Positions 54,600 to 64,000 are shown, numbered from the stretch's first letter. The stretch is DNA of 64,000 nt from Mycolicibacterium tusciae JS617 (GCF_000243415.2 NZ_KI912270.1:2542001-2606000), one strand, 5' to 3'. Program-made: numbers and translations. The notes: generated by a model from the letters alone, not told the origin.

Positions 54600-55382
54600 T
54601 TACAGCAGGGTGGCCTGCTCAGGCTCCGGTTCAGCGGGCTCGATCAACTCCGGGCCGTTGTTCCGGATGCTGTTGACCAATCGGGACACCTCACGGATCT
54701 CGATGCGGTCCAGGTCGCCATGGCCTCGCAGCAGTCCCTCGTCGATGGGCGCGTCGGGGTCCAGCCAGCGATCCCAGTCATGTTCGCTGATCGTCAGGGG
54801 CATCCGATCGTGGATCTCGGCCAGTGGGCCCGCGGCGTCGGTGGTGATGATCGTGCAGCTCACGAGTGGAGACGAGTCTTTAGGCGCGCCTTTGGGTCGC
54901 CACGTGGTCCACAGGCCAGCCATGAACAGCGGTTCGCCGTCGCCGCCGTACATGTAGAACGGCGTCTTCGGCGCTTTCTTGCCCGACGCCAATTCACCGT
55001 TGGGCCGCCATTCGTACCAGCCGTCCATCGGCACCAGGCACCGCTTGTTCTTCGCCGAGCTCCGGAAGACCGGCGAGGTGGTCAGCTTCTCGGAACGCGC
55101 GTTGATCAGCAGCGGCCCCTTGGTGTCCGGGCCCCCGTCCTCGGCGGTCTTCGCCCACGGCGGGATCAGCCCCCAGCGCATCGACCGCACCCGGCGGGTG
55201 GACTCGTCGTCGGGCTCGCTGTGGCGTTTGACCACGCTGCTGATCGTCGTCGTGGGCGCGACGTTGTAGTTGGCACCGGGTGCATCCTTGTCCGCCTTTT
55301 GCGCAGAGGTGCTCTCGTCGATCGCCTTGATCTTCTCGGCCAGTAGCGCCGGATCGGTGGTCACCGCGAATCGTCCACACAT
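54600..55382 (-). CDS. SRAP (YedK/HMCES)-family abasic-site DNA protein crosslinker
   Basis: 260 residues from ATG 55382, which puts the catalytic Cys at position 2 (MCGRFAVT). Other conserved parts: YNVAPTTTI (Asn), GLIPPWA, INARSEKL, RCLVPMDGWYEWR (Glu) and IHDRMPLTI (His). SRAP proteins form a thiazolidine crosslink with abasic sites in single-stranded DNA. Rv3226c-like. The open frame upstream cannot be used because Cys must follow the initiator Met. Confidence 0.93.
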   Translation of the reverse strand: MCGRFAVTTDPALLAEKIKAIDESTSAQKADKDAPGANYNVAPTTTISSVVKRHSEPDDESTRRVRSMRWGLIPPWAKTAEDGGPDTKGPLLINARSEKLTTSPVFRSSAKNKRCLVPMDGWYEWRPNGELASGKKAPKTPFYMYGGDGEPLFMAGLWTTWRPKGAPKDSSPLVSCTIITTDAAGPLAEIHDRMPLTISEHDWDRWLDPDAPIDEGLLRGHGDLDRIEIREVSRLVNSIRNNGPELIEPAEPEPEQATLL

Positions 55383-55541
55383 ATATCCCATGGTGGCAGA
55401 AACGCATGAGTACCCAATGCGCGCATCCATCGGCGTCGGGTCGATGGCGGTCGATTGTGTTCGACGTCCGCGCTGCACCAGCGGTTGAACGGCAGAATTC
55501 AACGGTCACGCCCTGTCGGTGGCTGCGTTTATGGTTGCGAT

Positions 55542-56843
55542 GTGCAGAGGCGCTACCGCTACCGCTTCGAACCAACATCGAGCCAACAAGCGATGTTGGC
55601 GCGAGTATTCGGGTGTTGTCGAGTCGTGTTCAACGATGCAGTGCGGCTTCGCACCGAGGCATATCAGAGCGGGATCAAACTGTCAGACAGCGAGATTCAA
55701 CGCAGGGTGATCACCTGCGCGAAGAACACCAGTGAGCGGGCATGGCTGAGCGAAGTGCCCAGTGTGGCGTTAGTGCAGTCCGTGAACGATTCGCGCCGTG
55801 CTTGGCGGAACTTCTTCGACGCTTGCACCGGAAAACGCAAGGGCCGACATATGGGTCGGCCTCGAATGAAATCGAAGAAAGACCATCGTCAGTCGTTTCG
55901 ATTGACCCGAAGCGGATTCAACCTTCGACCTAATGGTCGGGTGTTCCTCACCAAGGTCGGTGAGGTGAGCGTGCGTTGGTCACGAGCTTTGCCCAGCACG
56001 CCATCCAGCGTCACAGTCATTCGCGAACCCGACGGCCACTATTACCTGTCCTTCGTGGTCGAGGTCGCACCAACCCCGCTACCGGCAGTCGGCCACGAGG
56101 CCGGCGTCGACATGGGAATCACCAGATTGGCAACTGTCGCAACATCGAACGGAGGTCGTACGGAAGTTCCCAACCAGAAGCATCTAGCCCGCAAGCTACG
56201 CAAGCTAGCGCGACTGGAGCGAGTGAAGGCTCGCCGAGAGAAAGGGTCATCCAACAGAGATAAGGTGCGGCGAGAGATCGCGGTCGTACACAACAAGGTG
56301 GCGCGAACCCGTCGGGACTATCAGCATAAGCAGGCTCTGGCGTTGGTTCGCGAGAACCAAGTGATCCACGTCGAATGCCTCAATGTTGCGGGCTTGGTCC
56401 GAAATCATCGACTTGCTCGAGCCATCAGCGACGCGGGCTGGAGACAATTCACACAGATCATCACGGAGAAAGCAGATCAGTTCGGGCGTTCTGTTCACAA
56501 AGTCTCGCGTTGGCTTGCGTCGAGCAAGACCTGCTCGGACTGCCAATACCAACTCGAAGAGCTCCCTCTTCACGTCCGCCGTTGGACGTGTCCGGCATGC
56601 GATGCCGTCCACGACCGCGACCACAACGCCGCAAGAGTCATTCTCGCCGCCGGGCGGGCGGAGAGACTAACAGCCTCCCATGCAAGTGGGCAGGTCCGCA
56701 GACGCGAACCTGGTGGAGCGCCAGTAAGACCTCCCACGCGGAGGCAAGGTGTCGATGAAGCGGAAGCATCCCGCCAGCGGCTTAGCCGCTCAGGGAATCC
56801 TTGTCCGTTTAGGTCAGGGTGCACGTCAAAGGGCAGGATGTAG
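55542..56843 (+). CDS. tnpB: TnpB-family RNA-guided nuclease (second, stand-alone)
   Basis: 433 residues from GTG 55542 ([16 protein letters not shown]). RuvC residues: Asp in [10 protein letters not shown], Glu in [10 protein letters not shown] and Asp in [11 protein letters not shown]; zinc finger CSDCQYQ..CPAC. Shares NVAG(L/M)..RNHRLARA(I/V)SDAGW with the TnpB at 20.6 kb, but is otherwise different and is not a copy. No tnpA. The last 40 codons run into the element's right end, and the stop lies three bases before the aroA start. Confidence 0.9.
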   Translation: MQRRYRYRFEPTSSQQAMLARVFGCCRVVFNDAVRLRTEAYQSGIKLSDSEIQRRVITCAKNTSERAWLSEVPSVALVQSVNDSRRAWRNFFDACTGKRKGRHMGRPRMKSKKDHRQSFRLTRSGFNLRPNGRVFLTKVGEVSVRWSRALPSTPSSVTVIREPDGHYYLSFVVEVAPTPLPAVGHEAGVDMGITRLATVATSNGGRTEVPNQKHLARKLRKLARLERVKARREKGSSNRDKVRREIAVVHNKVARTRRDYQHKQALALVRENQVIHVECLNVAGLVRNHRLARAISDAGWRQFTQIITEKADQFGRSVHKVSRWLASSKTCSDCQYQLEELPLHVRRWTCPACDAVHDRDHNAARVILAAGRAERLTASHASGQVRRREPGGAPVRPPTRRQGVDEAEASRQRLSRSGNPCPFRSGCTSKGRM

Positions 56844-56845
56844 GC

Positions 56846-58123
56846 GTGAGCAGCAGCTGGCAGGCACCCTCGACGTCACGACCGGTGCACGCCACCGTCA
56901 CCGTGCCGGGGTCGAAATCGCTGACCAACCGGGCTCTTGTGCTGGCCGCGCTGGCAACCGGGCACGGTACGTCCACGATCAGTGGCGCGCTGCGCAGCCG
57001 CGACACCGACCTGATGATCGGAGCCGTTGCGGCTCTCGGAGTCACCGTCGAGGGAACGGACACCGAGCTGACGCTCAGCGGCGCGATCGCCCCGCAGGCC
57101 GGCACCCGCATCGACTGCGGTCTCGCCGGTACCGTCCTTCGGTTCGTGCCACCGGTCGCGGCGCTGAGCACCACGACCGTCACGTTCGACGGCGACGAAC
57201 AAGCGCGCTCGCGACCCATCGCACCCCTGCTCGAGGCGCTGCGCGGTCTCGGCGTCGATGTCGAAGGTGACGCGATTCCGTTCGCCGTCCACGGGTCCGG
57301 AGCGGTGACAGGCGGGACCGTCGAGATCGACGCATCGTCGTCTTCGCAGTTCGTCTCGGGGCTGCTGCTCTCCGGTGCCGCGTTCACGAACGGGTTGACG
57401 ATCGTGCACACCGGCGAGTCGGTGCCCTCGGCCCCGCATGTGGCGATGACGGTGGCCATGCTGCGTGACGCCGGCGTGGACGTCGACGACAGCCGCCCCA
57501 ACCGGTGGCACGTCTCGCCCGGCACGATCGCCGCCAGGCACTGGGATATCGAACCCGATCTCTCCAACGCCGTGCCGTTCCTGGCGGCCGCGGTGGTAAC
57601 GGGAGGAGCGGTACGCATCTGCGGGTGGCCGCCGGCCAGCGTGCAACCCGCCGACACCATTCTGAGGATCCTGAAGAACGTCGGTTCGGTTGTCCGCCAA
57701 GGTGATTTCTATCTCGAGGTGCAGGGCCCCCCGTCGCTCGTAAGCATCGATGTCGACCTCCACGAGGTGGGTGAGCTGACACCTGCGGTGGCTGCGCTGG
57801 CCGCCCTTGCGCCCACGGGTTCGGTGTCGCAGCTGCGCGGCGTCGCACATCTTCGCGGCCACGAAACCGACCGGCTGGCCGCACTCTCCGCCGAGATCAA
57901 CGGTCTTGGCGGGCAGTGCGTCGAGACGCCCGACGGTCTGCTGATCACCGCGCGACCGCTGCACGCCGGGCTGTGGCGGTCTTACGCCGATCACCGGATG
58001 GCGACCGCCGGTGCCATCGTCGGGTTGCGGGTCGCCGGTGTCGAGGTCGAGGACATCGGCACCACGGCCAAGACGCTGCCCGACTTCCCGCAGATGTGGG
58101 CCGACATGCTGGCCGGCGATTGA
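56846..58123 (+). CDS. aroA: 3-phosphoshikimate 1-carboxyvinyltransferase (EPSP synthase)
   Basis: 425 residues from GTG 56846. [17 protein letters not shown] (Lys/Ser at substrate site), [46 protein letters not shown], and [18 protein letters not shown] (catalytic Lys region replaced by the ADHR motif). Sixth step of the shikimate pathway. The TnpB element ends just upstream, so the native promoter may be lost or replaced. Confidence 0.94.
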   Translation: MSSSWQAPSTSRPVHATVTVPGSKSLTNRALVLAALATGHGTSTISGALRSRDTDLMIGAVAALGVTVEGTDTELTLSGAIAPQAGTRIDCGLAGTVLRFVPPVAALSTTTVTFDGDEQARSRPIAPLLEALRGLGVDVEGDAIPFAVHGSGAVTGGTVEIDASSSSQFVSGLLLSGAAFTNGLTIVHTGESVPSAPHVAMTVAMLRDAGVDVDDSRPNRWHVSPGTIAARHWDIEPDLSNAVPFLAAAVVTGGAVRICGWPPASVQPADTILRILKNVGSVVRQGDFYLEVQGPPSLVSIDVDLHEVGELTPAVAALAALAPTGSVSQLRGVAHLRGHETDRLAALSAEINGLGGQCVETPDGLLITARPLHAGLWRSYADHRMATAGAIVGLRVAGVEVEDIGTTAKTLPDFPQMWADMLAGD

Positions 58124-59100
58124 GCCCTCGCGAGTACGACGAGTCCGACGTTCGGGTCCGACCCGGCAAGGGCTCGCGACCGCGTACCAAGAACAGGCCA
58201 GACCACGCCGACGCCAGCGAAGCCATGGTGGTGACCGTCGACCGCGGCCGGTGGGGCTGCGCGCTCGACGCCGACCCCGACCGCCTCGTCACCGCGATGC
58301 GCGCCCGCGAACTGGGACGCACACCGATTGTCGTCGGCGACAACGTCGGCATCGTCGGCGATGTCTCGGGCAAGCAGGACACGTTGGCACGCATCGTGCG
58401 ACGCGATGAGCGACGAACCGTGTTGCGGCGCACCGCCGATGACACCGACCCGACCGAACGTGTCGTCGTCGCCAACGCCGATCAGCTGCTGATCGTCGTC
58501 GCTCTCGCCGATCCCCCGCCGCGCACCGGCCTGGTGCAGCGCGCCCTGATCGCCGCGTACGCCGGCGGCCTCCAACCCATCTTGTGTCTGACCAAATCCG
58601 ACCTCGCACCTGCCGAACCGTTCGCCGCTGAGTTCGCCGAACTCGACCTCACGGTCATCACCGCCGGGCGCGACGACCCGCTCGACGTGGTGGCTCCGCT
58701 GCTCACCGGCAAGGTCACCGTGCTGTTGGGACATTCCGGTGTCGGCAAGTCGACTCTGGTGAATCGCCTTGTCCCGGATGCAGATCGGGCCATCGGGCAG
58801 GTGACGGGCATCGGCAGGGGCAGGCATACATCGACACAATCGGTGGCGCTGCCGTTGAGTCTGGGCGGCTGGGTGATCGACACCCCGGGAATCCGCTCGT
58901 TCGGCTTGGCGCACATCGAACCCGACGATGTGATGCTTGCCTTTTCCGACCTGGCCGAGGCGATCAAGGACTGCCCAAGAGGCTGCGGCCATCTGGGCGC
59001 GCCTGCTGATCCCGAATGTGTGCTCGACACCCTGACGGGACCCGCCGCCGGCCGGGTGGCCGCCGCCCGGCGTCTGCTGGCGGCGATGCGGGAGGGCTAG
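58120..59100 (+). CDS. rsgA: Ribosome small-subunit GTPase RsgA (YjeQ)
   Basis: 326 residues from TTG 58120, overlapping the aroA stop by four bases. OB-fold N-terminus, then a circularly permuted GTPase: LTKSD (G4) before [14 protein letters not shown] (G1) and [10 protein letters not shown] (G3). Zinc region [16 protein letters not shown]. Assists 30S maturation. Confidence 0.93.
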   Translation: MSPREYDESDVRVRPGKGSRPRTKNRPDHADASEAMVVTVDRGRWGCALDADPDRLVTAMRARELGRTPIVVGDNVGIVGDVSGKQDTLARIVRRDERRTVLRRTADDTDPTERVVVANADQLLIVVALADPPPRTGLVQRALIAAYAGGLQPILCLTKSDLAPAEPFAAEFAELDLTVITAGRDDPLDVVAPLLTGKVTVLLGHSGVGKSTLVNRLVPDADRAIGQVTGIGRGRHTSTQSVALPLSLGGWVIDTPGIRSFGLAHIEPDDVMLAFSDLAEAIKDCPRGCGHLGAPADPECVLDTLTGPAAGRVAAARRLLAAMREG

Positions 59101-59114
59101 CGAATCGGCGCACG

Positions 59115-59142
59115 AAAAAGCCCTCCCGGCGCGGGGAGGGCT
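59115..59142 (-). terminator. Hairpin terminator downstream of rsgA
   Basis: AGCCCTCCC (59119-59127) pairs with GGGAGGGCT (59134-59142). The adjoining A-run at 59115-59119 gives a T-run only for leftward transcripts; on the plus strand no T-run follows. So it best fits stopping transcription from the right, though the hairpin may also end aroA-rsgA mRNA. Confidence 0.6.
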
Positions 59143-59169
59143 CTCTCGGTCGTCAGGTCAGGCGGCTAG

Positions 59170-60815
59170 CCCGGATTTTTCGTGGAAACTTGGGTGTCGC
59201 GGGGTGTAGATAAGCGAAAGTGCCTGTCCTGCAAGGAATAATTGGACTTGTCAAGGGTTCAATCGTTCCAGCTGGAAGGCACCTCGCAAGTGAAGAATAT
59301 CGCGGTCGCACCATGGGTGAAAGTCTCGGCCGACGGTCATGGTGTCGTGTCGCATGCCGGGATGGGCATGCTGCGCGAACTGGCGGACCGCACGGGCCTA
59401 TCAGGGCAGGTCACCGCCGCGTTGGCCGACACCTACCGCGGCCCGTGGGTGTATGCCCCCGGGGAGGTGTTCGCCGATCTGGCGGCCGCAGTGGCCGACG
59501 GGGCGGACTGCATCGACGGGGTCGGGCAACTGTGCGGCGATCGTGAGCATGTGTTCGGCGCGAAGGCGTCGACGACCACGATGTGGCGGCTGGTCGATGA
59601 GCGGATCGACGCCGCACACCTGCCGGCGGTGCGGGCGGCACGTGCTGGGGCGCGGGCGGCAGCGTGGAGCGCCGGAGCCGCCCCCGCACCGGGTGTCTGG
59701 TTGCACATCGACATCGATGCCACGCTGGTCATCGATCACTCCGACAACAAGGCCGGCGCTACCCCGACCTGGAAGAAGACGTTCGGTCTTCATCCGCTGC
59801 TGGCGTTTTTGGATCGCCCGGAGATCGCCGGCGGGGAGGCCCTGGCCGGGATGCTGCGCACCGGCAACGCCGGCTCCAACACCGCCAGTGACCACATCAT
59901 CGTCCTGGAACAGGCACTGGCCGCTCTGCCCGCGGCGTGGCGGCCCGACCCCGACCATCCCGGCGACCCCGACAAGGCCCCGGTGCTGGTGCGCTGCGAC
60001 ACCGCCGGAGCCACCCACAGATTCGCCGACGCCTGCCGCACCGCCGGGGTGGGGTTCTCCTTCGGCTACCCCGTCGATGCCCGCGTACAGGACGCCGTGG
60101 ACACCCTCAACCTCGGCCAGTGCTGGTATCCGGCGATCGACACCCACGGCGGCATCCGCGACGGCGCCTGGGTCGCTGAGGCCACCGACCTGGTCAACCT
60201 GGCCTCCTGGCCCGCAGGAACCCGGCTGATCCTGCGCAAAGAACGCCCCCACCCCGGTGCGCAGCTGCGGTTCACCGACGCCGACGGGATGCGGGTCACC
60301 GCGTTCATCACCGACACCGGACCCGGTGTCGTGCCCGGCCAAGTCGCGGGCCTGGAACTACGCCACCGTCAGCACGCCCGCGTCGAAGACCGCATCCGCG
60401 AACTCAAAGCCACCGGACTGCGCAACCTGCCCTGTCACTCCTTCTGGGCCAACGCCGCCTGGCTCGAAATCGTCCTGACCGCCGCCGATCTGGTCACCTG
60501 GACCCGGCTCCTCGGATTCACCGGCCAGCCCACCCTGGCCCGCGCCGAGATCACCACCTTCCGCTACCGGGTCCTGCACGTCGCCGCCCGCATCACCCGC
60601 GGTGCCCGCCAAGTCCGGCTGCGTATCGACGCCACCTGGCGATGGGCATCAGCGATCGCAACCGCCTGGCAACACATCCGCACCGCCTTCGGATAGCACC
60701 CTCCCCACCTGACCGACCAACGATGAAAGACCCACGGCACTGGGAAAGCCCGCCCCACCCGGCGACACGGGACAACACCGCCACGCCATCACACGAAAAC
60801 CACTACTCGGAAACA
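59170..60815 (+). mobile_element. IS1380-family insertion sequence (ends approximate)
   Basis: One transposase gene flanked by non-coding sequence with an imperfect inverted match around TTTTCGTG (59178-59185 and its complement near 60792-60799). Exact ends were not resolved. It separates rsgA from desA3. Confidence 0.6.
59290..60696 (+). CDS. IS1380-family transposase
   Basis: 468 residues from GTG 59290, GGAAGG upstream; TTG 59242 is a weaker option. DDE transposase of the IS1380 type: WLHIDIDATLVIDHSDNKAGA (first Asp), VLVRCDTAGATHRFADA (second Asp) and RHRQHARVEDRIRELKATGLRNLP (Glu). Intact. Confidence 0.92.
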   Translation: MKNIAVAPWVKVSADGHGVVSHAGMGMLRELADRTGLSGQVTAALADTYRGPWVYAPGEVFADLAAAVADGADCIDGVGQLCGDREHVFGAKASTTTMWRLVDERIDAAHLPAVRAARAGARAAAWSAGAAPAPGVWLHIDIDATLVIDHSDNKAGATPTWKKTFGLHPLLAFLDRPEIAGGEALAGMLRTGNAGSNTASDHIIVLEQALAALPAAWRPDPDHPGDPDKAPVLVRCDTAGATHRFADACRTAGVGFSFGYPVDARVQDAVDTLNLGQCWYPAIDTHGGIRDGAWVAEATDLVNLASWPAGTRLILRKERPHPGAQLRFTDADGMRVTAFITDTGPGVVPGQVAGLELRHRQHARVEDRIRELKATGLRNLPCHSFWANAAWLEIVLTAADLVTWTRLLGFTGQPTLARAEITTFRYRVLHVAARITRGARQVRLRIDATWRWASAIATAWQHIRTAFG

Positions 60816-60819
60816 TAAT

Positions 60820-62115
60820 TCAGCGGCAGAACGACCCCGGATCAGTTCGATGCAAAATCGAGGCTAGCACACGCTTTTCACGCTTTCCACGCTTTCCGTG
60901 CCTTTCTCGGCCTCGTGCACGCACGGCGGCGATGGCCGACTTCAGTCCACGTCGCTGCTCCGGCGCGAGCTGGTCGAACATCCGCTCGCTGCGGGTCTCC
61001 GGCGCATCGTCGCGGGTATCGCGCAGGTACTTGTCAGGCAGCGACAACTTGGCGATCGTGCGCCACGTCTTCCCGTACTGCACCAGGAAGTTGCCCGTCG
61101 TGTACGGCAGGTCGTACTTGTCGCACAACTGGCGCACCCGGACCGAGATCTCCTCGTACCGGTTGCTCGGCAGGTCCGGGTACAGGTGATGCTCGATCTG
61201 ATGGGACAGGTTGCCGCTCATGAACCGCAGCGCAGGACCCGCTTCGAAGTTGGCACTGCCAAGCATCTGGCGCAGGTACCACTGACCCTTGCTCTCGCCG
61301 ACCATGTCGGTCTTGGTGAATTTCTCTGCGCCGTCAGGGAAGTGGCCGCAGAAGATCACGGCGTTGGCCCACACGTTGCGTATGACGTTGGCGACCGCGT
61401 TGGCCTTCAGCGTCGACATGAAGGTCGCACCCGGCGACAGCGACGTCAACGCCGGCCACACCACGTAATCCTTGGCGACCTGATGGCCCGCCTTCACACC
61501 GAACTCGCGCACGCGCTTCATCGTTGCGGCACGGTCGTCGCCGCCCTTGGCGATCTTGCCGAGCTCCAGGTGCTGAAGCCCCACGCCCCACTCGAAGCCG
61601 AGGGCCAGCAGCGTGTTGAACAGCAGGTTGCCGTAGAGGTTGAACGGCTTCCATTTCGCGTCGCGGGTGACCCGGATGACGCCGTAGCCCACGTCGTCGT
61701 CCATGCCCAGGATGTTGGTGTACTTGTGATGCATGAAGTTGTGGGTGAAGCGCCAGTGCTTGGACGACCCGCTCATGTCCCACTCCCACGACGAGGAGTG
61801 AATCTCGGGATCGTTCATCCAGTCCCACTGGCCGTGCATGACGTTGTGGCCGATCTCCATGTTCTCGATGATCTTGGCCACGCCCAGGGTGGCGGTGCCT
61901 GCCCACCACGCCGAGCGACGCGAACTGGCGGCCAGCGTGAGCCGGCCCGCCAACTCGAGCGCGCGCTGGGCGGCAATGGTGCGGCGGATGTAGCGCGAGT
62001 CGCGCTCGCCGCGGGAGTCTTCGATGTCCTGGCGGATGGAATCCAGCTCAACGGCCAGACTCTCGATGTCCGCTTCGGACAGATGTGCAAATTCGGGGAC
62101 GTCAGTGATTGCCAT
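60820..62115 (-). CDS. desA3: Acyl-CoA/lipid Delta-9 desaturase DesA3
   Basis: 431 residues from ATG 62115 with GAGGAGGG upstream. Membrane fatty-acid desaturase histidine boxes: IGHNVMHGQWDW, WRFTHNFMHHKY and HQIEHHLYP. Introduces a double bond in stearoyl/palmitoyl-CoA for phospholipids and mycolates; receives electrons from the reductase encoded upstream. The C-terminus is very basic and ends ILHRTDPGSFCR, unlike the LAA-type end I recall for M. tuberculosis DesA3. IS1380 begins right after the stop. Confidence 0.92.
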   Translation of the reverse strand: MAITDVPEFAHLSEADIESLAVELDSIRQDIEDSRGERDSRYIRRTIAAQRALELAGRLTLAASSRRSAWWAGTATLGVAKIIENMEIGHNVMHGQWDWMNDPEIHSSSWEWDMSGSSKHWRFTHNFMHHKYTNILGMDDDVGYGVIRVTRDAKWKPFNLYGNLLFNTLLALGFEWGVGLQHLELGKIAKGGDDRAATMKRVREFGVKAGHQVAKDYVVWPALTSLSPGATFMSTLKANAVANVIRNVWANAVIFCGHFPDGAEKFTKTDMVGESKGQWYLRQMLGSANFEAGPALRFMSGNLSHQIEHHLYPDLPSNRYEEISVRVRQLCDKYDLPYTTGNFLVQYGKTWRTIAKLSLPDKYLRDTRDDAPETRSERMFDQLAPEQRRGLKSAIAAVRARGRERHGKRGKREKRVLASILHRTDPGSFCR

Positions 62116-62135
62116 CGTCAACCCTCCTCTCAAGT

Positions 62136-62157
62136 ACCTACGTTATCGTAACCTACG
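62136..62157. promoter_or_regulatory. Shared 22-bp operator upstream of desA3
   Basis: Contains ACCTACGTTATCGTAAC, starting 21 bases upstream of the desA3 ATG. 20 of 22 positions match the site before the reductase gene. The inverted core is TACG-N4-CGTA, and the minus-strand TACGAT inside it fits a -10. Confidence 0.7.
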
Positions 62158-62170
62158 TACCCGTAGGTTA
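62149..62170. promoter_or_regulatory. Second palindrome in the desA3 promoter
   Basis: TAACCTACG (62149-62157) and CGTAGGTTA (62162-62170) form a perfect 9-bp inverted repeat with a TACC spacer, overlapping the first operator by nine bases. It would place a second repressor dimer over the -35 side. Confidence 0.6.
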
Positions 62171-62184
62171 CTGGTCAGTAAACC

Positions 62185-63348
62185 TTAGATGTCCAGTACG
62201 CAATCGCCCGAAGCTGCGGAGACACAGGTCTGTATTCGGGTGCCGGGTTCATGTTCGGCCCCCGTCCGCAGGTCGCGGACGTGCCCGTCGAGCAGGCCCA
62301 CGACACAGGATTGGCAGATGCCCATCCGGCAGCCGAATGGCATCCGCACACCGACACCCTCGCCGGCGTCCATCAACGGCGTCGCGGCGTCCACCGCCAC
62401 TGTCTTGCCGCTACGCGCGAACTCCACGGTGCCGCCCTGCCCATGTGCTGCCGCCTTCGACACGGCGAAACGCTCCAGGTGCAGCAGGTCGGTGATGCCG
62501 GCGGCCGACCAGGCGTGCTCGGCGGTGTCGAGCATGCCCTCGGGTCCGCACGCCCAGGCCTGGCGCTCACGCCAGTCGGGCACCTCGTCGTCGAGGCGCG
62601 ACAGGTCTAGGCGGCCCTGGGTCCGGGTGGCGCGCAACCGCAGCTGGTAGCCGTCATGCCCGCGTTCAAGATCCGCCAGCTCCGTCGCGAACAGCACGTC
62701 GGATTCCGTTGGCGCCGAATGCAGGTGGACGACATCGGTGATCTGCCCGCGACGGGTCAGCGTCCGCAGCATCGACATCACCGGCGTGATACCTGAGCCG
62801 CCGGTGATGAACAACACCTTTGCGGGTGCGGGGTTCGGCATCACGAAGTTGCCCTGCGGCGCGGCCAGTCGCACGATCGTGCCGGGTGCCACCCCGCCGA
62901 CTAGGTGAGTCGACAGGAACCCCTCGGGCATGGCCTTGACCGTGATGGTGATGGTGCGCCTTGACCCCGATACCGCCGGGCGAGCGCCGCCGGCCGTGAC
63001 CGGGCTCGAGGTCAGCGAGTAGGACCGCCACCGCCAGCGTCCGTCGACCAGCACGCCGATGCCGATGTACTGGCCGGGCTGATAGTTGAAGGAGAAACCC
63101 CACCCCGGCTTGATCACCAGGGTCGCCGAATCCTCGGTCTCGCGGCGGACCTCCACGACGCGGCCACGCAGTTCCCGCGCCGACCACAACGGGTTCGCGA
63201 GTTTCAGATAGTCGTCGGGCAGCAGCGGCGTGGTGATCCGCGCGGCGACGGTGCGCAGCGCGTGCCAGGCCGGATGCTTCTCACCGACGACGCCCGCCCG
63301 TGCCGTGTCGGCGACATTGGCCGAGACCTTGATATTGTTCTTGGCCAT
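62185..63348 (-). CDS. Ferredoxin reductase-type oxidoreductase, DesA3 electron-transfer partner
   Basis: 387 residues. FAD motif [13 protein letters not shown](P) motif [15 protein letters not shown] and ACGPEGML, and a C-terminal plant-type [2Fe-2S] domain with [17 protein letters not shown]. Rv3230c-like, known to form an electron chain with DesA3. ATG 63348; almost no 5' leader is expected, since the operator ends four bases before it. Confidence 0.92.
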   Translation of the reverse strand: MAKNNIKVSANVADTARAGVVGEKHPAWHALRTVAARITTPLLPDDYLKLANPLWSARELRGRVVEVRRETEDSATLVIKPGWGFSFNYQPGQYIGIGVLVDGRWRWRSYSLTSSPVTAGGARPAVSGSRRTITITVKAMPEGFLSTHLVGGVAPGTIVRLAAPQGNFVMPNPAPAKVLFITGGSGITPVMSMLRTLTRRGQITDVVHLHSAPTESDVLFATELADLERGHDGYQLRLRATRTQGRLDLSRLDDEVPDWRERQAWACGPEGMLDTAEHAWSAAGITDLLHLERFAVSKAAAHGQGGTVEFARSGKTVAVDAATPLMDAGEGVGVRMPFGCRMGICQSCVVGLLDGHVRDLRTGAEHEPGTRIQTCVSAASGDCVLDI

Positions 63349-63351
63349 GCA

Positions 63352-63373
63352 ACCTACGGTATCGTAACTTACG
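63352..63373. promoter_or_regulatory. Shared 22-bp operator upstream of the reductase gene
   Basis: Contains ACCTACGGTATCGTAAC, differing from the desA3 copy at two of 22 positions. It contains the minus-strand -10 candidate TACGAT and abuts the start codon region. Confidence 0.7.
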
Positions 63374-63420
63374 GCTGCGTATACAGTCGTTCACCGTAGC
63401 TTTGGTCACACCCGGCGGGC

Positions 63421-63918
63421 TCAGAGCAGTTCGAGCAGGAACGGTAGCTCCTGCGACGCATACCAGGCCAGGTCGTGATCCTGCGCATCCCCGACCACAA
63501 ACTCCGCGTCTTCGTCACCGAGGTCGGCCTCGTCTACCGCCTCGATCGCGGCTAGCACGGCCGTCTCCGCATCGGCGTTGTCGACATATGCGGCGATCAC
63601 GTCGGCGAGCGCGATCGGGCCGGACAACCGCACCACCGCGTCGTCGAGATCGGGCCGGGGCGTCGGGTCGGCGACCTCGGCGACGACCACCGCCCGGCGC
63701 GGCGGCAGGGTCGACGAACCTTCCCCGGCGAGGAGCCGCAGCGACGCCAACGCGGCCTCGCGCAGCGCCACTTCGGCCAGTTCGTCGTCATCGCCGTGGG
63801 CGTACGCCTCGCGCAGAGTCGGTGTCACCGCGAACGCCGTTCCACTACGGGCGTGCAACAACTGGTCAGCGACCAGCTGCTGCAACATGGCCAGGGTCGC
63901 TGGGACGTACACACGCAC
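63421..63918 (-). CDS. DUF6912-type conserved mycobacterial protein (Rv3231c-like)
   Basis: 165 residues from GTG 63918: MRVYVPATLAMLQQLV, then an acidic, Ala/Leu-rich domain ending AWYASQELPFLLELL. No signal, membrane segment or recognised active site. Function unknown. Ends 48 bases before the reductase operator region. Confidence 0.75.
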   Translation of the reverse strand: MRVYVPATLAMLQQLVADQLLHARSGTAFAVTPTLREAYAHGDDDELAEVALREAALASLRLLAGEGSSTLPPRRAVVVAEVADPTPRPDLDDAVVRLSGPIALADVIAAYVDNADAETAVLAAIEAVDEADLGDEDAEFVVGDAQDHDLAWYASQELPFLLELL

Positions 63919-63953
63919 GCGGGAAGGTTAGCGCTCTTTTGCCGAAATCGAGC

Positions 63954-64000
63954 TCAGCCGTCGCTGTGGGGATCCTTCTCCACCGCGATCACGAAGTCGT
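63954..64000 (-). CDS. C-terminal end of an unidentified protein (partial)
   Basis: The minus strand reads DFVIAVEKDPHSDG and then TGA at 63956-63954. Codon use is ordinary for the window and the frame is open to the edge, so this looks like the 3' end of the next leftward gene. Too short to name. Confidence 0.45.
   Translation of the reverse strand, partial: DFVIAVEKDPHSDG

Noticed and set aside
56819..56845. Upstream ATG at 56819 as the aroA start
   Set aside because: It lies within the 3' end of the TnpB frame and lacks an RBS; GTG 56846 gives the expected N-terminus before PGSKSLTNR.
60898..62151. 417-codon plus-strand frame opposite desA3
   Set aside because: Antisense to the histidine-box desaturase; no supporting start signals.

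Overview
The window is high-GC actinobacterial DNA from a non-tuberculous Mycobacterium (Mycolicibacterium type). The evidence is gene content and order. From about 3 kb to the right edge it follows, gene for gene, the segment I know in M. tuberculosis as Rv3193c to about Rv3231c: UPF0182 protein, PDZ/Lon-like protease, ABC1 kinase, whiB7, uvrD2, mycoredoxin, nudC, K+ channel, adnB/adnA, lipV, moeZ, rhlE, ParA-like, gpm2, entC, DAG kinase, whiB1, pdtaS, rshA/sigH, SDR, SRAP, aroA, rsgA, desA3 and its reductase. Orthologue names come from memory of that order plus the motifs seen here; no search was run.

Layout. 1-2.9 kb is accessory: the 3' end of a polyketide synthase ending in an ACP and thioester-reductase domain, a vapBC module with a clear operator, and a possible gene remnant beside an initiator tRNA-Met gene. 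3-11.2 kb holds envelope and proteolysis genes, an orphan TOMM-cyclodehydratase-like protein, an ABC1 kinase and whiB7. 11.2-11.65 kb is the whiB7 leader, with promoter, upstream ORF and attenuator. 11.66-30.6 kb carries DNA repair and redox genes (uvrD2, mrx1, nudC, adnAB, an alkyltransferase-like gene), broken up by an IS110 element and a stand-alone TnpB gene. 30.6-47.4 kb carries moeZ, rhlE, the gpm2-entC-acetyltransferase operon, whiB1, pdtaS, the very short bL37 ribosomal gene, and sigH-rshA. 47.4-56.8 kb has an IS30 element, an SDR, an NDMA-type alcohol dehydrogenase, an enoyl-CoA hydratase/TetR pair, a DUF2236 oxygenase between two similar small membrane proteins, an SRAP gene and a second TnpB gene. 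56.8-64 kb has aroA-rsgA, an IS1380 element, and desA3 with its reductase under a shared operator.

Common themes are redox, antibiotic and DNA-damage stress (whiB7, whiB1, sigH/rshA, mrx1, nudC, adnAB, uvrD2, SRAP) and lipid metabolism (desA3, reductase, lipV, hydratase). Five mobile elements sit in a block that is otherwise collinear with other mycobacteria, and they lie almost entirely between genes. The points most worth following up are the duplicated 22-bp operator of the desaturase system, the whiB7 attenuation leader, the IS110 non-coding end (possible bridge RNA), the TnpB right end (possible guide RNA), the DUF2236/twin membrane protein cassette and the orphan TOMM-like protein.
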